A DNA stretch of 8,479 nt from Dehalococcoidia bacterium (GCA_030635945.1 DAOVXW010000018.1:1-8479); one strand, 5' to 3'; positions 1-5,563 are shown, counted from the stretch's first letter. Notes: a model not told the origin generated them from the letters alone. Made by a program: numbers and translations.

Positions 1-26
1 CATCTCCAACTAATAATCTCGTTAAA

Positions 27-563
27 CTAGAGCTTTTCCACCTGGAGGAAATCAAGCTCAACCGGCGTTTCACGGCCAAAGAGCGATAGAAGCACCTTGA
101 CCTTGCCCTTATCAGCATCTATTTCATCAACGGTACCGATGAAATCAATGAAGGGTCCGTCAATAACACGTACACTCTGTCCCTGCCTGAAGCCGACTTT
201 TAACCTGGGTGCTTCGGCTTCCATCTGTTTCATTATTCGCTTGACCTCGTCCTCTTCAAGCGGAATCGGTTTATTGCCGCTGGCAACGAAACCGGTTACA
301 CCGGGAGTATTACGTACAATCCCCCAGCTAAGATCGTTCAATTTCATATGGACGAGAATATAACCGGGTAATATCTTCTTTGTTACCGTGCGGCGCTGAC
401 CGTTCTTGACCTCAATCTCATCCTCTGTAGGTATAACAACTTCAGAGATGTCCCCATCGGCGTCCATAGATTTAATCCGCTGCTCAAGGTTTTTCCTGAC
501 CCGATCCTCATACCCCGAGTATGTATGGACTACGAACCAGTCTTTTTTATCCTCAACCGTCAT
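27..563 (-). CDS. nusG: Transcription termination/antitermination factor NusG
   Basis: NusG binds RNA polymerase through its N-terminal domain and links it to Rho or the ribosome through its C-terminal KOW domain. The N-terminal NGN domain (about residues 8-110) starts with the typical WFVVHTYSGYE and contains the PGYILV and NTPGVTGFV segments. The KOW domain (about 125-178) contains VRVIDGPF and GTVDEID and ends near the stop. The length (178 aa) is normal. I chose the ATG at 561-563 because GAGAG lies 5 nt upstream. An in-frame ATG at 573-575 would add four residues (MRDV) but has no Shine-Dalgarno sequence. It is the last gene of the tuf-rpmG-secE-nusG run, 24 nt after secE. Positions 1-26 beyond its stop hold only a GGAG-like motif that may serve a gene outside the window (rplK would be usual). 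Confidence 0.96.
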   Translation of the reverse strand: MTVEDKKDWFVVHTYSGYEDRVRKNLEQRIKSMDADGDISEVVIPTEDEIEVKNGQRRTVTKKILPGYILVHMKLNDLSWGIVRNTPGVTGFVASGNKPIPLEEDEVKRIMKQMEAEAPRLKVGFRQGQSVRVIDGPFIDFIGTVDEIDADKGKVKVLLSLFGRETPVELDFLQVEKL

Positions 564-587
564 AACATCTCTCATAATAAAACGCTG

Positions 588-800
588 TTAGTTACCAATT
601 ATCAGATTATCTACAATAAACGAAAAACCATAATCGATGGCTCCCAGTATAGCACCCACGGTAGCAGCAACCAGCAGTACCAGGGAGGTTAGATAAAATG
701 CCTCTCGCCTGGAAAGCCAAGTCACCTTCTTGAGTTCGGCAATGATCTCACCGAAAAATCTAAACCTAGATTTATTATTTTTGGCAGTTGGATTTGACAT
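588..800 (-). CDS. secE: Preprotein translocase subunit SecE
   Basis: SecE is the small essential subunit that clamps SecY in the SecYEG channel of the inner membrane. The 70-aa product has a basic N-terminus, the conserved amphipathic segment FFGEIIAELKKVTWLSRREA (about residues 15-34) and one transmembrane helix (about 36-62, LTSLVLLVAATVGAILGAI region), as in single-span SecE of most bacteria. The ATG at 798-800 has AAGGA 8 nt upstream. It lies between rpmG and nusG, the usual bacterial position, and is surely co-transcribed with them. Confidence 0.95.
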   Translation of the reverse strand: MSNPTAKNNKSRFRFFGEIIAELKKVTWLSRREAFYLTSLVLLVAATVGAILGAIDYGFSFIVDNLIIGN

Positions 801-833
801 AAGAGGTGTCCTTTATATCCATGTTGAGAAGTG

Positions 834-1001
834 CTACTTTACCTCCTTGTGGGGTTTAACAGCACGACAGCGAGGACAATATTTTCTAAGCTCTAAACGC
901 TGCGGATCATTCCTTTTATTCTTGGTAGTAGTATATGTTCTTTCCTTGCACTCAGTGCAGGCAAGATGAATTATAATCCTGGCTTCAGTTTTCTTTGCCA
1001 T
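834..1001 (-). CDS. rpmG: 50S ribosomal protein L33
   Basis: This 55-aa gene encodes ribosomal protein L33 of the large subunit, which sits near the E site. The product starts [18 protein letters not shown] and contains two CxxC pairs (C15/C18 in CTEC and C42/C45 in CPRC), so it is the zinc-ribbon (Cys-containing) form of L33. The C-terminus reads [15 protein letters not shown]. The ATG lies only 1 nt beyond the tuf stop codon, so translation is probably coupled to tuf. Only a weak AGAG, inside the last tuf codons, serves as ribosome-binding sequence. L33 just before secE is common in Gram-positive bacteria and Chloroflexota. Confidence 0.95.
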   Translation of the reverse strand: MAKKTEARIIIHLACTECKERTYTTTKNKRNDPQRLELRKYCPRCRAVKPHKEVK

Positions 1002-1002
1002 A

Positions 1003-2205
1003 CTACTCTAGAATCTTGGTGACGGTACCGGCGCCTACAGTTCTTCCCCCTTCTCTGATAGCAAAACGCAAACCCTTTTCCATAGCGATCGGATAAAGGA
1101 GCTTTATCTTCATTACTGTGTTGTCACCGGGCATTACCATTTCGACGCCCTCTGCCAGCTCAATAGAGCCGGTGACATCCGTAGTTCTGATATAGAACTG
1201 AGGTTTATACCCGTTGAAGAACGGTGTGTGCCTGCCGCCTTCCTCTTTTGTCAGCACATATACCTCGGCTTCGGCATAGGTGTGCGGTTTTATGCTACCG
1301 GGGGCTGCCAGTACCTGGCCTCGTTCGATATCATCCCTTTCAATACCGCGCAGCAGAACGCCGACGGCATCACCAGGTTCACCGCTGTCAAGTATCTTAT
1401 GGAACATCTCCAGGCTGGTGGCGGTTACCTTGCGCGGCTCATGGTGCAAGCCGACAATTTCAACTACATCCCCTGGCTTTATGACGCCACGTTCGACTCT
1501 GCCTGTAGGTACGGTACCACGTCCTTTAATGCTGAATACATCTTCAATAGACATCAGGAAAGGCTGATCTTTAGGTCTGTCCGGTATCGGAATATACTTG
1601 TCTACTTCACTCATAAGTTTCAATATAGGCCCACACCATTGGCACTCATCCGTACCACAACCGCACTCAAGTGCTTTGAGGGCGCTGACCCTGACTACAG
1701 GCACATCATCGCCGGGAAATTGGTATTTGCTGAGCAGATCTCTAACCTCCATCTCGACAAGTTCCAGCAGCTCTTCGTCTTCCATCATATCCACTTTGTT
1801 AAGGGCAACAACCATAGCCGGCACTTCAACCTGGTGAGCTAGCAGGACGTGTTCCCGGGTTTGCGGCATGGGGCCGTCCGGAGCGCTGACTACCAGAATG
1901 GCACCATCCATCTGGGCTGCTCCCGTTATCATATTCTTGATAAAGTCTGCATGGCCGGGGCAATCGATATGGGCATAGTGTCGCGTATCGGTTTCATATT
2001 CAATATGGGCAATGGCAATTGTCAAACCCCTGGCTTTTTCCTCCGGAGCATTGTCAATGCTGTCGAACGCGCGGTAAGAAGTGCCCGTCTTTTTGGATAA
2101 TACCCAAGTAATCGCAGAGGTTAACGTTGTTTTACCGTGGTCAACGTGGCCGATTGTGCCAACATTGCAATGCGGTTTTGTTCTTTCAAATTTCTGTTTT
2201 GCCAT
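1003..2205 (-). CDS. tuf: Translation elongation factor Tu
   Basis: EF-Tu is the GTPase that carries aminoacyl-tRNA to the ribosome. The 400-aa protein has every G motif: GHVDHGKT (19-26), the switch I region RGLTIA (59-64), DCPGH (81-85), NKVD (136-139) and SAL (174-176). These are followed by beta-barrel domains 2 and 3, with [13 protein letters not shown] and the C-terminal [15 protein letters not shown]. Directly after SAL there is a Cys cluster (C181, C183, C188, C191, pattern [12 protein letters not shown]) where E. coli EF-Tu has no cysteines. I remember this insert from Dehalococcoides-type EF-Tu. AGGGAGG 5 nt before the ATG is a strong ribosome-binding site. tRNA-Thr(GGU) lies 20 nt upstream and must be cut from the same transcript. 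Confidence 0.98.
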   Translation of the reverse strand: MAKQKFERTKPHCNVGTIGHVDHGKTTLTSAITWVLSKKTGTSYRAFDSIDNAPEEKARGLTIAIAHIEYETDTRHYAHIDCPGHADFIKNMITGAAQMDGAILVVSAPDGPMPQTREHVLLAHQVEVPAMVVALNKVDMMEDEELLELVEMEVRDLLSKYQFPGDDVPVVRVSALKALECGCGTDECQWCGPILKLMSEVDKYIPIPDRPKDQPFLMSIEDVFSIKGRGTVPTGRVERGVIKPGDVVEIVGLHHEPRKVTATSLEMFHKILDSGEPGDAVGVLLRGIERDDIERGQVLAAPGSIKPHTYAEAEVYVLTKEEGGRHTPFFNGYKPQFYIRTTDVTGSIELAEGVEMVMPGDNTVMKIKLLYPIAMEKGLRFAIREGGRTVGAGTVTKILE

Positions 2206-2225
2206 TTCAGCCTCCCTTTATTCTG

Positions 2226-2298
2226 AGCCCACAACCAGACTCGAACTGGTGACCCCGTTCTTACCAAGAACGTGCTCTACCAACTGAGCTATGTGGGC
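2226..2298 (-). tRNA. tRNA-Thr (anticodon GGU)
   Basis: A complete 73-nt cloverleaf. The acceptor stem GCCCACA pairs with TGTGGGC, the D arm is AGCTC-AGTTGGTA-GAGC, the anticodon stem CGTTC/GAACG encloses loop TTGGTAA (anticodon GGT, reads ACC/ACU), and the T arm is CCAGTTCGAGTCTGG. The discriminator is U, and CCA is not encoded (CAG follows), so CCA must be added after transcription. It lies 20 nt upstream of tuf, like thrT-tufB in E. coli. Confidence 0.97.
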
Positions 2299-2313
2299 AC
2301 ATTCCCTTTCTAT

Positions 2314-2343
2314 ATTATATATACTTATGAAGTCAGATGTCCA
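2314..2343 (-). promoter_or_regulatory. Candidate internal promoter for tRNA-Thr(GGU)-tuf
   Basis: On the minus strand TGGACA (2338-2343, 5/6 match to the -35 consensus) is followed after 18 nt by a perfect TATAAT (2314-2319). Predicted initiation near 2307 would give a leader of about 9 nt before tRNA-Thr(GGU). It would let tuf, rpmG, secE and nusG be expressed without the first two tRNAs. Sequence match only. Confidence 0.5.
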
Positions 2344-2356
2344 GTCCTGTACATCT
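2335..2356. other. Inverted repeat (hairpin) after tRNA-Tyr
   Basis: AGATGT (2335-2340) and ACATCT (2351-2356) are perfect inverted repeats around a 10-nt loop, which can add two more pairs (CA/TG) after one mismatch. It starts 5 nt beyond the CCA end of tRNA-Tyr and overlaps the -35 of the candidate internal promoter. No U-run follows on the minus strand, so it is not a standard terminator. It could mark a processing site or be chance. Confidence 0.35.
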
Positions 2357-2361
2357 TGCCA

Positions 2362-2449
2362 TGGTGGAGGGGACAGGATTCGAACCTGTGTAGCCCTTCC
2401 AGGCGGCAGAGTTACAGTCTGCTCCGATTAACCACTCCGGCACCCCTCC
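2362..2449 (-). tRNA. tRNA-Tyr (anticodon GUA)
   Basis: A class II tRNA with a long variable arm. The acceptor stem GGAGGGG pairs with CCCCTCC, the anticodon stem GCAGA/TCTGC encloses loop CTGTAAC (anticodon GTA), the variable arm follows (about CGCCTGGAAGGGCTA), and the T arm is CAGGTTCGAATCCTG. Discriminator A and the 3' CCA are encoded (plus strand 2362-2364 reads tgg), unlike the two flanking Thr tRNAs. The long variable arm together with GUA makes this bacterial tRNA-Tyr. Confidence 0.97.
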
Positions 2450-2475
2450 CGAACTTCATAAAAATTAGCAGGTTC

Positions 2476-2548
2476 AGCCCGAGAGGGGACTCGAACCCAC
2501 TAACCTGCCGATTACAAGTCGGCCGCGCTACCATTGCGCCACTCGGGC
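2476..2548 (-). tRNA. tRNA-Thr (anticodon UGU)
   Basis: A complete 73-nt cloverleaf. The acceptor stem GCCCGAG pairs with CTCGGGC, the anticodon stem GCCGA/TCGGC encloses loop CTTGTAA (anticodon TGT, reads ACA/ACG), and the T arm is GTGGGTTCGAGTCCCCT-like. The discriminator is U, and CCA is not encoded (GAA follows). It is the first gene of the tRNA-tuf transcript, about 37 nt from the predicted transcription start. Confidence 0.96.
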
Positions 2549-2579
2549 ATCATTGTTACAGATTTACCGTTAAATGTCA

Positions 2580-2646
2580 ACCAGTCGTAATATTATAATT
2601 AAATAAGTGTATTAATTCAACCCTTGAGTAGGGCTTGACGACTGGT
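2580..2646. repeat. 9-bp inverted repeat bracketing the tRNA-tuf promoter
   Basis: ACCAGTCGT at 2580-2588 and its exact reverse complement ACGACTGGT at 2638-2646 are separated by 49 bp. The arms lie at the predicted start site and at about -55 of the tRNA-tuf promoter. Two inverted copies around a promoter could be paired operator sites. I know of no regulator with this site, and chance is possible. Confidence 0.4.
2592..2620 (-). promoter_or_regulatory. Main promoter of the tRNA-tuf-rpmG-secE-nusG operon
   Basis: On the minus strand TTGAAT (2615-2620) is separated by exactly 17 nt from a perfect TATAAT (2592-2597). Predicted initiation near 2585 gives a leader of about 37 nt before tRNA-Thr(UGU). 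This is a near-ideal housekeeping promoter at the expected place. It is flanked by a 9-bp inverted repeat (2580-2588 and 2638-2646). Confidence 0.75.
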
Positions 2647-2687
2647 GTTAAGCCATACTGTAAAAAATAAATATTATAATATAAGTA

Positions 2688-2715
2688 TTGACATAGTTAA
2701 TAATAAAGCAATAAT
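2688..2715 (+). promoter_or_regulatory. Promoter of the DUF2089/membrane/SHOCT-like cassette
   Basis: A perfect TTGACA (2688-2693) is followed after 16 nt by AATAAT (2710-2715, 5/6). The region is very AT-rich. Predicted initiation near 2722 leaves about 50 nt before the first start codon, which has a strong AAGGAGG at 2757-2763. It is divergent from the tRNA-tuf promoter, with about 67 bp between the two -35 elements. Confidence 0.65.
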
Positions 2716-2772
2716 AGTTAAGAAAGTAAATACATAAATTGATAAAGTTAATATGGAAGGAGGAATTGTGCA

Positions 2773-3130
2773 TTGGCAAAAGACTGGCAGGAATTAACTC
2801 GGTTGACACAGGGCAAGCCAATAGTGGTCGAAAAAATACGCTTGTTGGAGAGCGATATCGCAATAGAGGGCAGCTTTGAATTACCGCCACTGGCCCGCCT
2901 TTCGGCGGAGGACCAGATTTTTATTGCCGCCTTCGTAAAATGCCACGGCTCCATAAAAGAAATTGAGCGTATTTTCGGCATTAGTTATCCGACGGTAAAA
3001 AAATCAGCTGGATCGTGTTGCCGGGCAACTGAACTTCGCCTAGGTGCTGCCGTTGCAGACGACCGAAGAAATCCTGAATGAACTCGAACAGGGAAAAATA
3101 ACGGCTGAGGAAGCTATTGAGAGGATATAA
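2773..3130 (+). pseudogene. DUF2089-family helix-turn-helix protein, broken by frameshift and stop
   Basis: The reading frame opens at TTG 2773 (AAGGAGG ends 9 nt upstream) and runs to a TGA at 3079-3081 (102 aa). Residues 1-78 look like DUF2089: a central EGSFELPPLARLSAEDQ, then IFIAAFVKCHGSIKEIERIF and the recognition-helix motif GISYPTVK. After the A7 tract (2997-3003) the zero frame becomes unrelated (SAGSCCRATELR). The family-like sequence resumes in the +1 frame (NQLDRVAGQLNFA), meets TAG at 3041-3043, then continues as VLPLQTTEEILNELEQGKIT with AEEAIERI and TAA at 3128-3130. So one frameshift and one nonsense change separate the HTH from its C-terminal helical hairpin. The N-terminus lacks the Cys zinc ribbon I recall in many DUF2089 proteins. 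The role of the family is not established; DNA binding is inferred. Confidence 0.7.
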
Positions 3131-3132
3131 AA

Positions 3133-3411
3133 ATGAACGCACCACCTTTATTGATAAAAATAAGCATACCGTTTGGAAGTAGCACAGAGAGGTTATGGCT
3201 GCCCCTGTTTCTGATATATCCTTTTCTGGCTGTATTCGCCCTAATACTGCTGCCACTGGTGCTTGTAGCGGCGCTGCTTCTCTGGCCGATGGGCTGGAGC
3301 CGGACAATAGTCCTCACGAGTCCTTATTTGTTCAGAGTGATATGTGAGCTGCGGGGACTTGAAGTTGATATCCAGCAGAAAAATAAAAGAATTTTGATTT
3401 ATTTCAAATAA
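3133..3411 (+). CDS. Small membrane protein of unknown function
   Basis: A 92-aa protein of unassigned function. A short N-terminal strand-like segment (LLIKISIPF, 6-14) precedes a very hydrophobic stretch (about 21-51, from LWLPLFLI to ALLLWP) long enough for one long or two short membrane helices. A conserved-looking SPYLFRVICELRGLEVDIQQ follows, then a short KRILIYFK tail. GAGAGG 8 nt upstream supports the ATG at 3133, which follows the ancestral stop of the DUF2089 gene by 2 nt. This argues for an originally coupled operon. I recall the same trio (DUF2089, small membrane protein, SHOCT-like protein) in related Chloroflexota, which suggests a joint function. Unlike both neighbours it is uninterrupted. 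Confidence 0.75.
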   Translation: MNAPPLLIKISIPFGSSTERLWLPLFLIYPFLAVFALILLPLVLVAALLLWPMGWSRTIVLTSPYLFRVICELRGLEVDIQQKNKRILIYFK

Positions 3412-3430
3412 ATATAAAGAAAAAGAAAAA

Positions 3431-3847
3431 ATGGCTGAAAATAAAAAGAAAATACTGGAGATGGTTACCGAAAATAAGATTAGCGTGGACGAAGCCGAAA
3501 GGCTACTAAAGCTTGTGGATGAGCCGGAAACGGACTCAAAGGTGAAAAAATCAATTAAATATTTAAGAGTTACCGTAAAACCCAGTTCCGAAAGCAGAAG
3601 TGGCACGGATGTAGAGCGTGTAAATGTGAGGGTGCCGTTAGCCCTGATACGTGCCGGCGTAAAACTCACCTCGCTGGTACCCGGTGAGGTCGCCGATAAA
3701 GTGGACGCAGCTATGAAAGAATAAGGGATTAATTTTAACCTGTGGAATCTGAAGGAAGAAGATATAGAACAGCTCGTGGAAGCCCTGAGCGATCTTGAAG
3801 TTGATATAGATGGTGGCAAGGGCAAAGTGAACATTTACACTGAATAA
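3431..3847 (+). pseudogene. SHOCT-like domain protein, cut by an in-frame TAA
   Basis: ATG 3431 opens a frame that stops at TAA 3722-3724 (97 aa). The N-terminus KKILEMVTENKISVDEAERL (about 5-24) is a SHOCT-like helical hairpin, as at the start of YvlB/LiaX-type proteins. Then come KYLRVTVKP and RVNVRVPLALIRAGVKLTSL. After the TAA the same frame continues without a break as GINFNLWNLKEEDIEQLVEA and LSDLEVDIDGG, ending KVNIYTE and TAA at 3845-3847. Members I remember run through this joint as KEKGIDFDL, so the stop most simply replaces a Lys codon (AAA to TAA). The downstream part has no credible start of its own. The ribosome-binding region is only a purine-rich AAAGAAAAAG. It could still make a truncated product; a role in envelope stress or regulation is an inference from the YvlB/LiaX resemblance. 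Confidence 0.65.
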
Positions 3848-3865
3848 ATACAGCTTAAATCTGGT

Positions 3866-3894
3866 TTGACAGGCGGCGGGAGAAACTCTAAACT
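3866..3894 (+). promoter_or_regulatory. Candidate promoter of the site-2 protease gene
   Basis: A perfect TTGACA (3866-3871) followed after 17 nt by TAAACT (3889-3894, 4/6) lies just after the SHOCT-like gene and about 45 nt before the protease start codon. It suggests the protease can be transcribed independently of the decaying cassette. A separate TATACT at 3903-3908 has no matching -35. Confidence 0.45.
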
Positions 3895-3944
3895 CAAGAT
3901 AGTATACTTAAATATTATGGTACTCAGGCCTGGAGGAAATGCAG

Positions 3945-5072
3945 TTGCTAAAAAGCGGAATATCCATCGGCAGGTTATTCGGAATCCCTTTGAGGCTGCA
4001 TTTCTCCTGGTTTTTCATCTTTGCCCTGGTTACCTGGGCGCTGGCTACCAATTATTTCCCCGGAGTTTATCCAGAGTGGAGCCTGACATCCTCTATCGTT
4101 ACCGGCATTATAACCAGCCTGATGTTCTTCGGCTCGGTATTGCTGCATGAGCTTATGCATAGTGTTGTGGCTATAAAATCGGGCATTCCGGTTAAATCCA
4201 TTACCCTTTTTATCTTCGGCGGCGTATCCCAGATAACCGAGGAACCTTCAAACCCTAAGCTGGAGCTGAAAATCGCCATCGCCGGGCCACTGACAAGTTT
4301 ACTGCTGGGCGGCATGTTTTGGGTGATCTTTGACATGGTACCGGCATCTTTTGAATACATTATTGCAGTTTCCTTCTGGCTTAGCCTGATAAATATTATG
4401 CTTGGCGTTTTTAATCTTTTACCCGGTTTTCCCCTGGACGGAGGACGGGTACTGCGTGCCATATTATGGTGGCGAAGCGGCAACCTGCGCCGTGCCACCA
4501 GATGGGCATCAAATGCCGGGCGGGGAATCAGCTTTCTCTTTATCTTTGGCGGTATATGGCTTATTTTTCAGGGGCCGGAATGGTGGTTCAATGGATTATG
4601 GCTGGCATTTATCGGCTGGTTCCTGGGTAATGCGGCGGTGGGCAGCTATCGCCAGTTGACACTGCAGCAGATGCTTCAGGGTCATACCGTAAGCGAGGCG
4701 ATGACAAGAAACTGCGTTAAAATACAACAGCACCTCACCCTTAATGAGCTTGTAAATGAGCATATACTGTCAACCGGAAACCAGTGTTTCGTAATAGCAG
4801 ACGGCGACAATATTAGGGGATTGATAACGCTAAAAGAGGTGAAAGCGATCCCGCAAGAAGAATGGACGGATAAAAAAGTAACCGAAGCAATGCTGCCGTT
4901 TGAAGATCTAATGCATGTACGGCCAGATGAAGACCTGGCGCATGTACTTAAAGTGCTGACAGAAGAAGAAATAGGTCAGTTGCCGGTGGTTGAGGGTGGC
5001 AATATCATCGGCATGATAAGCCGTGAAAACCTGCTTGCTTTTATAAACATCCGCGATAAATTGGGCATGTAG
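3945..5072 (+). CDS. Site-2 protease (M50) family zinc metalloprotease with CBS domain pair
   Basis: An intramembrane zinc metalloprotease of the M50 family, CBS-containing subgroup; such enzymes cut substrates such as anti-sigma factors or regulators within the membrane. From the TTG start (375 aa) the order is [16 protein letters not shown] (8-23), membrane helices, the zinc motif HELMH (68-72, with E69 catalytic), FGGVSQI (about 91-97), IAGPLTS (112-118), and the second zinc site [12 protein letters not shown] (157-168, D165 ligand). More helices to about 230 follow, then two CBS domains (about 248-303 and 311-370) that could bind adenine nucleotides and gate activity. I prefer TTG 3945 because GGAGG (3932-3936) ends 8 nt upstream. 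The ATG at 3939, two codons earlier, is only 2 nt from GGAGG. All catalytic residues are present. Its substrate cannot be told. Confidence 0.92.
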   Translation: MLKSGISIGRLFGIPLRLHFSWFFIFALVTWALATNYFPGVYPEWSLTSSIVTGIITSLMFFGSVLLHELMHSVVAIKSGIPVKSITLFIFGGVSQITEEPSNPKLELKIAIAGPLTSLLLGGMFWVIFDMVPASFEYIIAVSFWLSLINIMLGVFNLLPGFPLDGGRVLRAILWWRSGNLRRATRWASNAGRGISFLFIFGGIWLIFQGPEWWFNGLWLAFIGWFLGNAAVGSYRQLTLQQMLQGHTVSEAMTRNCVKIQQHLTLNELVNEHILSTGNQCFVIADGDNIRGLITLKEVKAIPQEEWTDKKVTEAMLPFEDLMHVRPDEDLAHVLKVLTEEEIGQLPVVEGGNIIGMISRENLLAFINIRDKLGM

Positions 5073-5185
5073 GTTATTTACCACCTGGACTCTTCAACTA
5101 ATATTCACTAGACCTCTATATACAGGAAATTTCTTGCCAGCAATCCGATTGAGAATGTTATAGCACTGTAATGGTGGAAACAGGA
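5073..5185. other. Convergent intergenic region without clear terminator
   Basis: This 113-bp stretch separates the protease gene (plus) from the rubrerythrin-like gene (minus). I looked for a GC-rich hairpin followed by a T-run on either strand and found none. The only symmetry is a weak AT-rich dyad around CAGGAAATTTCTTG (5125-5138). Termination here may be Rho-dependent or the transcripts may overlap. Confidence 0.4.
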
Positions 5186-5563
5186 CTATTTCAAATGACG
5201 CAGAGCCTGGCGAAACATAGTACGGTGATGCTTTTCTCTTTCGAAGGCTATGGTGAAAGATTTTACCGCTTCTTCTCTACCCTCGTTTCTGGCTTCTTCG
5301 ATGAACTTGGGGTATATGGATAAAATCTCGAGGTCCTCTCCCTCGGATGCTTCCTCGAGGTTATCCTTTGTTGTCCGGATGACACCCATAGCCTGCAGAT
5401 GGCTCAGGGCATGGACAATCTCCGCTCCGGCCGCTTCGCGAAAGAGCTGGGCGATCTCCATCAAACCCTCATCCATCGCTTTGTGGGCGTATGCTAGGTA
5501 TTCAATATTTGTTTGGCTCTCGTTGGCGAAAGCTATTTTGAGGTTCTCATCGGTCTTTGACAT
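5186..5563 (-). CDS. Rubrerythrin-like diiron protein lacking the rubredoxin domain
   Basis: A ferritin-like four-helix diiron protein of the rubrerythrin family, which in anaerobes reduces peroxide. The 125-aa product carries the expected ligand motifs: E15 in FANESQTNIEYLAYA, E48-x-x-H51 in AEIVHALSHL, the YPKFIEEARNEG segment (84-95), and E108/E110 with H112/H113 in FEREKHHRTMF. It ends at the four-helix bundle, with no C-terminal CxxC rubredoxin domain, so electrons must come from a separate donor. AGGAGG 6 nt before the ATG is an excellent ribosome-binding site. It lies 65 nt beyond feoB on the same strand and is probably co-transcribed. A TATAAT at 5602-5607 without a good -35 leaves a separate promoter possible. 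Exact substrate unproven. Confidence 0.88.
   Translation of the reverse strand: MSKTDENLKIAFANESQTNIEYLAYAHKAMDEGLMEIAQLFREAAGAEIVHALSHLQAMGVIRTTKDNLEEASEGEDLEILSIYPKFIEEARNEGREEAVKSFTIAFEREKHHRTMFRQALRHLK

Noticed and set aside
1..3. ATG on the minus strand as the start of the next gene (rplK).
   Set aside because: GGAG abuts it directly, so it is more likely part of the leader of a gene beyond the window; no sequence to test.
1228..1842. A 204-codon open frame on the plus strand.
   Set aside because: It lies wholly antisense to tuf, a codon-usage shadow with no homology or ribosome-binding site.
2553..2580. TTGACA (2575-2580) with TAACAA 16 nt on, minus strand, as a tRNA-Thr(UGU) promoter.
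   Set aside because: The -10 matches only 3 of 6 and the start site would fall at or inside the tRNA; the TTGAAT-17-TATAAT promoter upstream is better.
2272..2598. A 108-codon plus-strand frame.
   Set aside because: It runs antisense through two tRNAs and the tuf promoter; not a gene.
2665..2680. TATAAT at 2675-2680 (plus strand) as an extra promoter.
   Set aside because: No -35-like hexamer 16-18 nt upstream; it sits in AT-rich sequence just before the better TTGACA promoter.
2997..3003. A AAA AAA as a programmed -1 frameshift site in the DUF2089 gene.
   Set aside because: The heptamer is in the right phase, but the -1 frame gives ISWIVLPGN and stops at TGA 3030-3032; the family-like sequence lies in the +1 frame.
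3241..3834. A 197-codon minus-strand frame.
   Set aside because: Low-complexity Ser/Phe/Leu-rich translation antisense to the membrane and SHOCT-like genes; typical shadow frame.
3939..3941. ATG as start of the site-2 protease.
   Set aside because: GGAGG ends only 2 nt before it; TTG 3945 has 8-nt spacing and removes just two residues. Not excluded.
5073..5185. Possible bidirectional terminator between the convergent genes.
   Set aside because: No stable GC-rich stem with a T-run on either strand.
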